The notes beneath the pieces are model-generated. The model did no database searches. It worked only from the letters and a program-made list of their open reading frames with translations, and had not been told where the DNA came from. Of a stretch of 64,000 nt of DNA, positions 12,054 through 22,173 are shown one piece after another. The first letter of the stretch is position 1. Every line of letters begins with the position of its first letter. The translations under genes and the position numbers were made by a program. Source of the DNA: Phallus indusiatus. Taxonomy: Eukaryota; Basidiomycota; Agaricomycetes; Phallales; Phallaceae. The stretch spans positions 186,001-250,000 of the forward strand of contig JAQFWX010000019.1 in NCBI GenBank assembly GCA_027605045.1, in the 5' to 3' direction.

Positions 12054-14155
12054 CCTTGGTTGACTTCTTTGGGATGAGTTTCGGGACGGAACAGGACTGA
12101 TAACTTGAGGCTCCCTGTCATTTCCATTGCTGTTATCTTTTTCTTTCGTCAATGACTCCTTTTCTTTCCCCTTGCCTTTGGAGCTGCCCGAACCGAATCG
12201 TCTCGGCGGGGAAGGACGTGTTGTATTATCAACAGGGATGTTCTCCCATGATATTGAGTCGCTGGAGAAAGTTAGCTTTTCCGCTTTCGACGTTAGGGTT
12301 GCAGTGGACGAAACAGTATCTGAACGGGATAATGAAGGGCGAGAGTCGGTCCGGGAGTTGGTGCGTGAGCCTTTTTCATCGTTGTTTGACCGACTTGCTT
12401 TCGATCTACTGAAAGGAAAGCAGCCCGGAGGTGGTGGTGGTGGCGGGGGCGGGGAGGCGGGGGCGGAGGAGGCGGCATTTGGTCAAGGAATGCTAACAGA
12501 CAATAGGCATCAAGTGAGAAAGATTAAACAAAGAATTTTGCGACCCTCGTTGTTGCAGCGTGGCAGATGCTGGGGGGGACTGCGCCGGGCGCTCGGCGAC
12601 GGAAAGACGATTCTAAATATACTGCTTACCCCGCAGCCAATCAGAACGCGTTCTTTGTCTCGATTCAGAATGCTTTTCAGGTGGCTCAATTGGAATAAGA
12701 ATTCACCGTTCAGCTTCCTGCCAGTCATCGGGCGAAAGAAGGCGACAGATCCGAATTCAAAAGTCATCCGCGGGAAATTACGCCTCGAAAAAAAAAAGAA
12801 AGATGTCTCAAAAATGGCATAGACTTCGACCCGTCCAGGAGGTTGGCCGTTGGCATGTGAAACTCCAAAGTGTCTCATGAATGATGTTCGGCTGATTATT
12901 ATCATAGTTCGGATTTTTCAGAAGAGATGATGGGGGCCAGGATAGGAATCTAACAGGGATAATGTATGTGATATGCAGAGAGATAGATCATTGTTGGAGG
13001 TAAATTGCTATTGTCCCACTACTAGCGGAACTACGTCCGGTCGGCTTTATGTAAAGGAGAACTGGGTGTGGAGTATACGACGCCACAATGACGGAAAAGG
13101 ACGAAGACATCTGCCAATTGGAAATGAAGGAGTAACGTGAATGGCGCAGGAACGTAACACGAAGTTGCTGAGAAAGACGCCTTCTTATCCAAACTAAAAA
13201 TTGGGCGAATCAATACATGAGTAGCACGACTTCGATTTTGGGAGCTTGGGAGAGCTTCTGAGAGCTTGGGAGGCTCATGACCAGTACTTAAATGAAAAGC
13301 CACCGTAACTTCTTGATGTCCGTATGGTGGTTATTTGAAAAATGGCCTAAGCTTGTGGCTGTGAGTTTCAAAAAGGCCAATATATTTCAATAGTGGACCC
13401 ATACCGAACGAATCAGTAGGCCTGGTAATTCGTCGACCAATTCTGCGGGATGCGCTCATTTCGAGCAGCATTTACCAGCGTTAAGGCACGCTGAAATTTG
13501 CTTGCAAATCCTGAAAGCATGCTTCGTTATTCTGGAAGCCCTTATGGCGATAACATCATCGTGAATGTATGTTGTACTTCCACAGTGATCGCTGCGCATT
13601 CTTTGCGTTTCGGAGCCCACAGAACTTCACCTATGAGAATACGAAAAAAAAAAACACTAAACTCGGAGGATAAGTCAAGTCCGTTCAGTCAACGCTAGGC
13701 CTGAAAATTGATGGATTCACTAGTCCTCGTTTTGAAACCTGTTAGAAGACGGATCATTTCAAGCCAAGGGACCGAAAACACTCCGAGTTAGGACTGCTGG
13801 CGCTGTGAAGGACGACGTGATCTATTGCGAGACGAAATTAGCAGCGATTATGTTTCAATGATGTTTCGCAAGTATTTTCGGAGTAGACCTATAGACCTCT
13901 TCTTAGCCATGGCTCGGCAGGCCATATTTTTTTTGACCAAAAGCACGCGAATTTCGAAGTGCCAGAGTATTCTCAGAGTACATTGTTGAAAGAAAACGCT
14001 TCAGATTAGTTTGCAGAGGTATTTTCATAGGACATCGCGGGACAGCAAACAATGTGGTGGAATAGTTCGTGTCTTTGTTTGTTGATGTTTGTTCCTCACC
14101 TTTCCTAATTAACGACGACAAACAACGCGCGCAACGAACGCGCAGACACGACCCA
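12054..14155. other. 5' region of aminopeptidase P and intergenic sequence to DSN1
   Basis: 12054-12487 is open on the minus strand in the aminopeptidase P frame (for example PSLSRSDTVSSTATLTSKAE, SISWENIPVDNTTRPSPPRR) and is probably coding. Around 12425-12480 lies a G-rich plus strand, that is, poly-Pro on the minus strand. Beyond about 12500 no gene was recognised. The minus-strand frame at 13031-13303 has no family features. Confidence 0.5.
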
Positions 14156-15720
14156 ATGTCATCTAATCCGTTGCTGAATACCAAACGGCTAAAGGTATGT
14201 TGGAAATTGCCCCTTCAATATCTTATTAATCCTTGCTTTCTTCTCTCAGACTATCCATACCTTGGCTCCGGCCGATAAGTCGCGGACAGGCGAGTAATTA
14301 CCCCCTGTTGTTGTTTAAATCTCGTATTTATATTGTTTTTATAACACAAAGGCGAACGTAAACGTGGAGGTTTGATTATTCACCCCCTACCAACACCTGT
14401 CAAGGACACGAGCAATCATGTTACTGAAGATACGCTACAAGCACTACCTGCTCGAGATACCCCAGTTATTGAACGCAACCGGATAATGCGTCGTGAACCG
14501 ATAGAGGGTCGACCGTCAATAGGACGGCGTGGCAAACGTGCAAGTAGTAGTTTCGAAAACAAGGGCCTTATACGTACGCGTTCCTCCACCCTTCCTCTCT
14601 GTGTGTCTTATCTATCTAATCGGTTTGATTATCACAGCTCAGCCTCATTCTAAGTTGGATCCTGCGAGTTTTCACAAACACATCGACTTTGAGTTACCGG
14701 AAGCCCATCGCGCACGACATCTTCTCGTCTGGTGCGCTTCAAGAGCCGCCAGTAACAACAACAGTGGCCCGTCATCTTCATCATCCCCATCTTCTTCTCA
14801 ACCTGATCCCTCTTCATCGTCGTCTTTACCCCCACTTACTGCTGAAGGTGTAACTCTCCTCCAAGAGGTTCAAAAAAACGTTCAGAAAATGCTGTTAGAG
14901 CAAAAGATAGAGATCAGCTTCGCCGGGCATTCGGAAGAGAACAATAGAGCTAAAAGTCTTAAACCGCACGAACAGAATGTAAAGAATCTTCAACGGGAAC
15001 GAGATTTTACTGAGTATATTCAGAGGTATGTAACATGGCTTAAATTAGTTCCCTCTATCTCTTATTTTTTTCCGATCCAGATGCACAGAAGAAGGCGAAG
15101 CATGGTCGGCCTTAGTGGAGTCATACCAAGCACGGCGGACGGCGTTAGTAGAATCCCTAAACCGACCAGACCCTGAGACTCCTCAGGAATGGATACCTCC
15201 AGATACATCTGACCCTTTATACGAGCGAGAAAGTCGTGGTGCTCAATTAGCACAGAGGTGTTTAGAAAGCGCATCACGCAAGAGAGATAAAAGCCCCGTT
15301 TCTCTTCGAATAGCCGAAGTGGAAAACAAAGTCGATCGGTTGCATAACGCAATTAACGTATCTAACCAACTGACAATGCGTGTATCACGACATCTCGACA
15401 AACGGTTTGACGCTTTATCGACAGCGTTAGCGGCACGTGCCCAACCTTCTACGTCCTCTGAACAATCTAGTTCTTTACATCTTCTATCTTCATCGTCTGG
15501 ATCGACGGATTCACCTGACGCACTATTGCTGCTACGGGCCCTCGCGCGAACAGATATGACGAATCCGGGAGAACTAGGCGATACGGCACGGAGGATGGCG
15601 GCCCGTGACACCAGGGGTCCTTCAGAACGAGAGAGAAGACTGACGGCACTAACACAACCGCCAGTCAGCACACCACGGCGACCAGGTACGCCTAGACGAA
15701 AGCCTGACGCTAATGGATGA
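14156..15720 (+). CDS. DSN1: Kinetochore MIND/Mis12-complex subunit Dsn1/Mis13
   Basis: Subunit of the Mis12/MIND complex, which links CENP-C and Ndc80 at the outer kinetochore. The conserved Mis13 core begins GRRGKRASSSFENKGLI, followed after an intron by FHKHIDFELPEAHRARHLLVWCASRA. That is the signature block of the Mis12-Mtw1/Dsn1 family. A Ser-rich insert (about 14750-14830) and helical stretches (TLLQEVQKNVQKMLLEQKI, RLHNAINVSNQLTMRVSRHLDKRFDAL) follow, consistent with the coiled coil. The protein starts MSSNPLLNTKRLK at 14156 and ends PRRKPDANG. The 14195-14249 intron is GT-AG. The next intron (14290-14351) appears to be GC-AG (see separate entry). The C-terminal Ser/Arg-Pro tail is likely disordered. 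Confidence 0.87.
14290..14351 (+). other. Probable GC-AG intron in DSN1
   Basis: Splicing at ACAG|GCGAGT and ACAAAG|GCGAAC joins SRT to GERKRGGL in frame. The neighbouring GT four bases downstream (GA|GTAATT), spliced to the same acceptor, gives a TAA within four codons. Support rests on frame only; this part of Dsn1 is poorly conserved. Confidence 0.6.
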
Positions 15721-16141
15721 AAAAAATAGGCTATTGTACTTCCTTCTCCGCTCCCTTTTCCTTCTGCTGCTTTGTTATTGTTTTCTTTTCACCTTTTCAC
15801 CTTTAGCCTTGTATCTTCAAGTTGTTGGCAATACGCACCGTCGAGGTTCTCTCGATACTTTGCAATACAAATATATCCACGTCAGTCGTAATTCCTCCTG
15901 GCCTTTGATTGCAAACAGATCTTTATATCACTAGTACTTACATTATAACGTGTACAAGATTCTGTACGATAGCTAAGCCCTTTTCACGAACTTCGTTCGT
16001 AATCATAATCACATTATACCCAACACTAGTACTAGAGGCTCAAACTGCAACACCTGAGTCGGATTAATTTCGTCGGACTTTGCCGGACATGCTTCGCAGA
16101 AAAAGATTTTCCACTTCTGTATATCTAGTGAATGCCTTTCA
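15721..16141. other. Intergenic, DSN1 to F-box cluster
   Basis: Pyrimidine-rich 3' UTR of DSN1, then the 5' flank of the first F-box-like gene. No other coding signal seen. Confidence 0.5.
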
Positions 16142-17806
16142 ATGGACATGGACCATTACGACAGCAGACTGTTGCCACGTCTTATTGAACTCAAGAATGA
16201 AATACAGTAAATGACACTATACAAAACTCGTTCGCGTCACTAACAAAACCTTGCTAGAACAAATCCCAGCGAACTAACTTTGGATACAACCCATCAAACG
16301 AATGAATGCTTTCATTCCATCATGCTGGAGTTAAATGAGGTTTACAACTCCAGCCTTCCCATAAACAAGACTATTCCCGATGTCCTTTACCGTATCTTTT
16401 CCTTGGCCGTTCACGATTCGAATCATCCTGGACATACTGCCTTGGTGATCTCGCATGTTTGTCGTCACTGGAGAGAATCAATATTAGGATGGCCAACTTT
16501 ATGGACATTTATTGATTTGAATTATTCCGATCCGTTGATAGATTTGCTCTTGGCTCGGTCTGAAGACACGTCTCTCGCACTATCATGGACGCAGCCCACT
16601 TCTGCCAACTCTGAATCCTCATCGAAGTTCTTCCAGTCACGTGCAGTTTCAACACTACCTCGGCTATGTTCGTTGACCTTACATCTCTCCGAATTTAGAC
16701 TCTTAACGATTGGAGATGTGATCCGGTCTTTCCAACCGCTTCAATTACGTCACTTGGATATCGAGACACAAGCGCAATACCCATCGTTTAGAATGCCGCC
16801 ATTAACAGACATTTTTCAAGTAGACCCATCGTCCCTTGAACGGCTCAAACTTCATGGAATGAATTTCCCTTGGCTAGTCTTTCCGGGAAGCAAATTAATG
16901 CATTTTTCCTTTTTGTATCCAAACAAACCCCCCCTTCTCTGTCAATTTTTGGCTGTTCTGTCCTGCTGTCCTCTTTTATGCGAACTGGAGTTCAGAATTC
17001 GAAAAGGCTATATCGATAGGAAACCGAGTGGTCCAGGGATTCCATCTGTTTCTGAAGTGAACTTGCCCAAGCTCAAAAAACTCATATTGGGGTTGGAAAA
17101 CTCAGGAATGTCCGGCTTCGACTACTTGCAGCAATTCTCGGCTTGTATCAAGACAGGTGTGCTTTTCGAATTTAAGCTGTTCTACAATAACCTCCACACG
17201 GAACGGCGCAATGAGTCACCCTCTTCTCTTAACATTTTCGGACCGGTTCCAGCTGGAACATTTTCTCACTTCAAAGATCATCATTATCTGTTCATAGACT
17301 TTAAAATCGACAACCCTGAACCAGTCTTTTATATTATGTCTGCGCCCAAAAGTATACTGTTTGATGACGGACCACTTTGCATCTTGGGATCATGTCCGGA
17401 GGGTGTCACTTTCGACCATTCCCCAATTCTCGACTTGATACGTGCCTTGCCCGAAATAACACATTTGGCTCTTTGCGGCTACACTTGGAAAGGTCTCGAT
17501 TCGCTGAACATTAATCTCCGCCAAGCGTTTCCCTGCCTCGATACTTTGGAATTATGGGAACCCGACGATCCTAATCTTTCCTGGGCTAAAGAGTTGAATT
17601 CGCTATGCGTCAGATTGGAGGCGAAGACACTTATTCTAGCGGACGTTTATAGCTTGGATCCGGAGGCTCTTCTGAATATCACCTCAAGAACTAGTATTAA
17701 AGTTCTGAAACTAAGGGCGCGGTATTACGATGAAAAGGTATCCCAGACAGTAGTCACTGCTCTGCGCCGAAGTGGAGTTGCAGTTGTACGATGCGATACT
17801 TTTTAG
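16142..17806 (+). CDS. F-box-like protein, cluster copy 1
   Basis: First of four tandem paralogues. Exon 1 (16142-16206) encodes MDMDHYDSRLLPRLIELKNEIQ. A 51-nt intron (16207-16257, GTAAAT...GCTAG) leads into one long exon. The protein is about 537 aa. The F-box-like motif is near residues 50-95: INKTIPDVLYRIFSLAVHDS, then VISHVCRHWRESILGWPTLW. The rest is leucine-rich with repeated segments (SLTLHLSEFRLL, LERLKLHGMNFPWL, CELEFRI, ITHLALCGY, LDTLELWE), consistent with degenerate LRR-like solenoid repeats. F-box proteins are substrate adaptors of SCF ubiquitin ligases; this subfamily is expanded in Agaricomycetes and its substrates are unknown. This copy looks intact. Unlike copies 2-4 it has no in-frame ATG in its first intron. 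Confidence 0.85.
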
Positions 17807-18129
17807 ATGGAACGTCGAGTATGCCATATTTATTATTTACACGACATACGATACGAAAATGGATCTCTTGATCCAACGTTGATCGCTGATGGTTTTCCAC
17901 AATTCTGTATATGTAGTTTTGTATTAGACTTTAGATTATCGATATCTGCACAGCTCGACACATTTGAGCCTAAAAAGGATCATATAATCGGCATGTTCAC
18001 TGCACGATGGCATTCGGATTGACCAAGGATTGGCACGATGGATTCTCTTACTAATCGCAAGTAACTTAGCGCCTGAACTGTACTTCAAATTTCAAAGTTT
18101 GTCACGGTTCAGCCTCCTATCCAGCCGAA
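17807..18129. other. Intergenic spacer between F-box copies 1 and 2
   Basis: The open frame 17807-18022 directly follows the stop of copy 1 and has no homology to the paralogues; judged non-coding. Confidence 0.5.
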
Positions 18130-19816
18130 ATGGAAAATTACAACAAAAATCTGTGCCCTCATCTTAAAGGTCTCGAAAGCGCACTGCAGTGAGTAAAAGT
18201 TTTGGATAATTTCGTTTTACTGATCGAAAATGTCTAGAACAGACTCCGGACAGTTTACCCTAGATACGATACAACAGACGCAAGAAAGACTGCATTCCAT
18301 CATACACCAATTATGCAAAATCCGTAATTCTTATCTACCTATAAACAAACTAAACCCGGACATTCTTTACAACATTTTTTATATGGCAGTTCGTGACTCG
18401 GACAGTCCCGATCTAACTGTTATTATGATCTCACAAGTCTGTCGTCGCTGGAGAAATTCCTTGTTGGGATGGCCAGCTTTGTGGACATTTGTGGATTTAA
18501 GCCTTCCTTTATCAATTGCCGATTTACTTATTAGAAGGTCAGAGAATGCACCTCTCGACCTATCCTGGAAGGATGCGTATGACTGCAGTCTGAAGTCGTT
18601 CTTCGAGTCTCGAGCAGATTTAATACTTCCGCGGTTGCGTTCTTTGGATTTGCATCTGTCGGACCAGGAATTCCTTCAAATTCAGCCCGTGTTCCAGGAT
18701 TATCAACGACAGCCACTTCGGTTACGATATCTCGATATCCACATCACACCACTTTCCATGTTTAGTCCGTCTATAACGCCGCCGTCAATGGATGCTTTAC
18801 GGATAGACATTTCATATCTTCGACAGCTCAAGCTTGAAGGGGTGAATTTACCGCGCCTGGCCAAGTTATCCGAAACCAAATTGACACATTTCACTCTTCG
18901 TTTTCCAAGAAATTTTCCCTCCTTCTCTCAACTCGTAACTATTCTAGGCAGTAGTCCACTTTTACGAAGGATTGAACTCGGAGTTGATCAAAGCCCCAGC
19001 GCTGATTTGGATGCCAGCGTGTGTTCAATAATCTGCCTGCATAATCTCGAAAGACTCGTGCTGATATCAGAAGACACGACGATACCAAGTTCGGATTATC
19101 TGCGACGGTTATCGAATTGCATTCAGACCTCGAATCCACTGTTTCAGTTTGATTTGCTTTACATTCGGACCCAGGGTGTCGAACTACTACAATCTTTCTT
19201 GCGACCAGTCACACCGAGCATACTTTCTCATTTTTCAGGTCACCATTATCTGTCGATAAAGATTGAAATACACACATCGTATTCTGGAGTGTTTCACATC
19301 GCCTCTGCACCCGAATATCTCAATGACAGAGTCCGTCGGTGGACTCGTTCAAGCTATCCACTTTGTCTTTCAGGCAGTTGTCCACCGGCACTTTTATTCG
19401 ATCATCGCCTAATTCTTGATGTGATATATGCCTTGCCTAGAATAACGCACTTAAACATATATCACGTAGAACTAGAAACTACCACACCATGGAATATCGA
19501 TGCCCGCAGAGCGCTTCCTAACCTCGATACTTTAGAGCTGTTTGGGGATCACTGGCAGTGTGCCGACGATTACTTGGCCAAGATGCTAGATTCACTACCA
19601 ATGGGATTGGAGCTCAAGAGATTAACCATAGGGAGAATTGGTCGAATATCTCCCGATGCTGTTTTGGACATGATATCGAAGACAGCCGTTGAGGTTTTAG
19701 AATTGGAGGATGACTACTACAACGATGAAGAAAGTTTCGGGGAAGTCATTGTTGTGTTACGGAAGAAAGGAGTGATGGTTATCCCACACGATCGATATTT
19801 TATCCATGTAAGCTAA
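18130..19816 (+). CDS. F-box-like protein, cluster copy 2
   Basis: Two exons. Exon 1 (18130-18188, 59 nt) reads MENYNKNLCPHLKGLESALQ. The 49-nt intron 18189-18237 starts GTGAGT and ends TCTAG. Exon 2 continues TDSGQFTLDTIQQTQERLHS, giving about 545 aa. The F-box-like motif reads INKLNPDILYNIFYMAVRDSD and ISQVCRRWRNSLLGWPALW. Leucine-rich repeat-like segments follow (LPRLRSLDLHLSD, LRQLKLEGVNLPRL, LLRRIELGV, LPNLDTLELFGD). Closest in sequence to copy 3. An in-frame ATG at 18230, inside the intron just upstream of the acceptor, would give MSRTDSGQ if the intron were retained or transcription began late. Probably an SCF substrate adaptor by family; target unknown. Confidence 0.85.
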
Positions 19817-20223
19817 CATATTATCATCAGATATCGTACATTTTTGGCAGGAGCATCGATCAAGAACAATCATAGGGATGAAAATTAATGCTGCAAGCCT
19901 CTGGCAGTGTGGAGACGAAATTTAATTTTTTAACGGTTTTGAATTTTGCGCAAAACGAAACCACATTAACACTGCCAGCAATTTGAGATTTTGCTATCCT
20001 CTGAGTGTATTCAGCTAAGTAACTTCTCGTGAAGTTTCACAAAGACACGCTATCGCCAGCATATCAAAAATATCCCGTATGTAGCAAGATATCGAATTCA
20101 TGTACAAGTTCCTTTGGTACTTTTTAGTGGGCTCCATTAAAAAAAAGTTTGCTACTTCCGAGCGCTTGATTTGTAGTAAGTGCCGAAACTTCAAAAGCTT
20201 CAACTTGAACCAAGCCAGTCAGA
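19817..20223. other. Intergenic spacer between F-box copies 2 and 3
   Basis: AT-rich; contains the 3' UTR of copy 2 and the 5' flank of copy 3. No coding signal. Confidence 0.5.
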
Positions 20224-20277
20224 ATGGAACGTTAAAAATCTGTTCTCGTATATCGTTGGATTAGAGAACGAGTTAAA
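20224..20277 (+). pseudogene. Frameshifted first exon of F-box copy 3
   Basis: Matches exon 1 of the other copies: ATGGAAC at its start, NLFSYIVGLENELK in the second frame, and a GTAAGT donor. It is 54 nt long, whereas the other exon 1 copies are 65, 59 and 62 nt (all 2 modulo 3). Reading from its ATG gives a stop at codon 4 (ATG GAA CGT TAA). The conserved peptide sits in the +1 frame with no ATG upstream before a stop. Confidence 0.75.
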
Positions 20278-20296
20278 GTAAGTAAATTATTAGTGA

Positions 20297-21931
20297 ATGC
20301 ATTTATCAATGATTATTTCCAGAACAAATTCTGGGAAGCTCACCCTGGATGCAGTACACGAGACACAAGACAGACTACATTCCATCGGACAGCAGTTGAA
20401 CAACATTCACAACACCTATCTTCATATAAACAAAATAGATTTGGACATTCTGTACAACGTTTTATATATGGTGGTTCATGAATCGGACTCTCCCGATTCA
20501 ACTGTGTTTGCGATCTCATATGTTTGTCGTCACTGGAGAAATTCCGTGCTGGGATGGCCAGCTTTATGGACGTTTGTAAACTTGTACCATCCTATCTCAA
20601 TGGTTGATTTGGCTATTAGGCGATCTAAAAGCGCACCTCTCAAACTATCGTGGCGAAGCTCGTCTAGTTCTATCCCTGACAAACTGCTGTCGTTCCTCGA
20701 GTCTCACGCAAATCTCATGCTACCGCGTTTATTTTCTTTGACTTTGCATCTTTATGATGATGAATTCCCTCGGATTCAGCTTGTGTTTCAATTACAGCCA
20801 CTTCGGTTACGATATCTAGAAATACACTCGAAGCCAGTTGCGTTGAGTCCGTCTAGAACATCGCCGTCAATGAACTTTTTACGGATAGACGCTTCATACC
20901 TTCGACAGCTCAAGCTTCGGGAGACGGATTTACCGCGTTTGGTTTTCTCCAAAACCAAATTGACACATTTCAGTCTTCTCTTCCCAAGCAAGCTACCTGC
21001 TCTATCTCGCATCGTGGCCATTCTAGGCAATAGTCCTCTCTTGCAAGAAATTGTATTTGGAATTAACCACCGGGGCTTCGAAGTTGGGTCGGGTGCTGAG
21101 GTTGACTCATTAGTTTACCTGCATAACCTCAAAAGACTCGTGTTGATATCGAAAGACACAAAAAGACTAGGTTCGGGTTATCTACAACAATTATCGAATC
21201 GCATTCAGACCTCGAATCATCTATTTCAATTCGATTTCTCCCATGAAGGATTTCAGGATCTCGGATTGCAGTCTTTGAGCATCATTTTACAACCAGTCAC
21301 ATCAAATATGCTGTCTCACTTTACAGGTCATCGTTATTTATCAATAAAAATCCGATTAGGCTCCAAACGGCCTGGCTATTTCCAAATCCTCTCCGCACCC
21401 AAAAGGTTTACTCATGAAGACAATTGCATCAAGTCTTGTCGTTCAAGTTATCCACTTTGCATCACAGGTACTTGTCCACCCACACCCTTGTTCGATCCTT
21501 CCCCAATGATTAAATTAATCAATGCCTTACCCGCCATAACGCACTTAACGATATGTTATCTAGAAGAGGGAACTACCAGCTCATGGAACATTAATGCTCG
21601 CAGGGCGTTTCCTTGCCTCAACATTTTAGAACTTTTTGGGGATTACCGGCGTGCTGATGATTATTTTATCAAAGTACTCAAATCGCTACCAGTGGGTTTG
21701 AAGCTCAAGACATTGGTCTTGGGATACATTGGTGAGATATCCCCAAAACTTGTTTTGAATATGGCATCGAAGATGGCAGTTGAAGTGTTAAAATTGGATT
21801 CCTTCTACTTGGACAACTTCAGGAGATTTTCAAAACCTTTTGAGGAAGTCGTTGCTGCCTTACGTGAAAAGGGTGTTACGACTGTTTCACAATCTCTATA
21901 TGTTTACGATGTAAATCACGTAGTTTATTAA
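20297..21931 (+). CDS. F-box-like protein, cluster copy 3 (restart ATG inside former intron)
   Basis: Long exon homologous to copy 2 along its whole length: TNSGKLTLDAVHETQDRLHS, INKIDLDILYNVLYMVVHESD, ISYVCRHWRNSVLGWPALW, then leucine-rich segments. The ancestral splice acceptor is at 20321-20322. Because exon 1 is frameshifted, the first usable ATG is at 20297, within the former intron (20278-20322). It adds MHLSMIIS before RTNSGKL; a second ATG follows at 20309. The body of the gene is free of stops and frameshifts, so the protein may still be made from an unspliced or late-start transcript. Alternatively the gene is a young pseudogene. Role by family: SCF-type substrate adaptor. Confidence 0.75.
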   Translation: MHLSMIISRTNSGKLTLDAVHETQDRLHSIGQQLNNIHNTYLHINKIDLDILYNVLYMVVHESDSPDSTVFAISYVCRHWRNSVLGWPALWTFVNLYHPISMVDLAIRRSKSAPLKLSWRSSSSSIPDKLLSFLESHANLMLPRLFSLTLHLYDDEFPRIQLVFQLQPLRLRYLEIHSKPVALSPSRTSPSMNFLRIDASYLRQLKLRETDLPRLVFSKTKLTHFSLLFPSKLPALSRIVAILGNSPLLQEIVFGINHRGFEVGSGAEVDSLVYLHNLKRLVLISKDTKRLGSGYLQQLSNRIQTSNHLFQFDFSHEGFQDLGLQSLSIILQPVTSNMLSHFTGHRYLSIKIRLGSKRPGYFQILSAPKRFTHEDNCIKSCRSSYPLCITGTCPPTPLFDPSPMIKLINALPAITHLTICYLEEGTTSSWNINARRAFPCLNILELFGDYRRADDYFIKVLKSLPVGLKLKTLVLGYIGEISPKLVLNMASKMAVEVLKLDSFYLDNFRRFSKPFEEVVAALREKGVTTVSQSLYVYDVNHVVY

Positions 21932-22131
21932 ACACATATGATAGCAAAACTCTCCCTTATCACGCTTACGCAGAGCAGAAGCAAGCCTGAGATTTCAGAT
22001 AGCCGAGTCAGATACGCTCGGGCGATCAAAAGAAGTCCACCCCAAGTATACACATACCCCAACTATACCCTCTTAGTAGGGTGTCTCCGCAACTTTCTGA
22101 AGTTTTTCCACAGGGGCAACAATAATTGCTC

Positions 22132-22173
22132 ATGGAATCTCACAAGGATAAGTTGTTCCAAGCATGGCTTATC
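22132..22173 (+). pseudogene. 5' half of exon 1 of F-box copy 4, stranded upstream of a transposon
   Basis: Fourteen codons, MESHKDKLFQAWLI, ending exactly at the left edge of the hAT-type element. The missing half of the exon (GLENEI then the donor) lies at 23564-23583, right of the element and its target duplication. Joined, the two parts form a 62-nt exon in phase 2, like the exon 1 of copies 1 and 2. Confidence 0.85.
22166..22173. repeat. Target-site duplication, left copy (GGCTTATC)
   Basis: Identical to 23556-23563 across the element. An 8-bp duplication is characteristic of hAT-superfamily integration. Confidence 0.9.

Noticed and set aside
12127..12822. 231-codon plus-strand open frame with a poly-Gly run
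   Set aside because: It lies antisense to the Ser/Pro-rich 5' coding frame of aminopeptidase P; the Gly run is the complement of the Pro run, and there are no family features.
15243..15671. 142-codon minus-strand open frame
   Set aside because: Antisense shadow of the last DSN1 exon.
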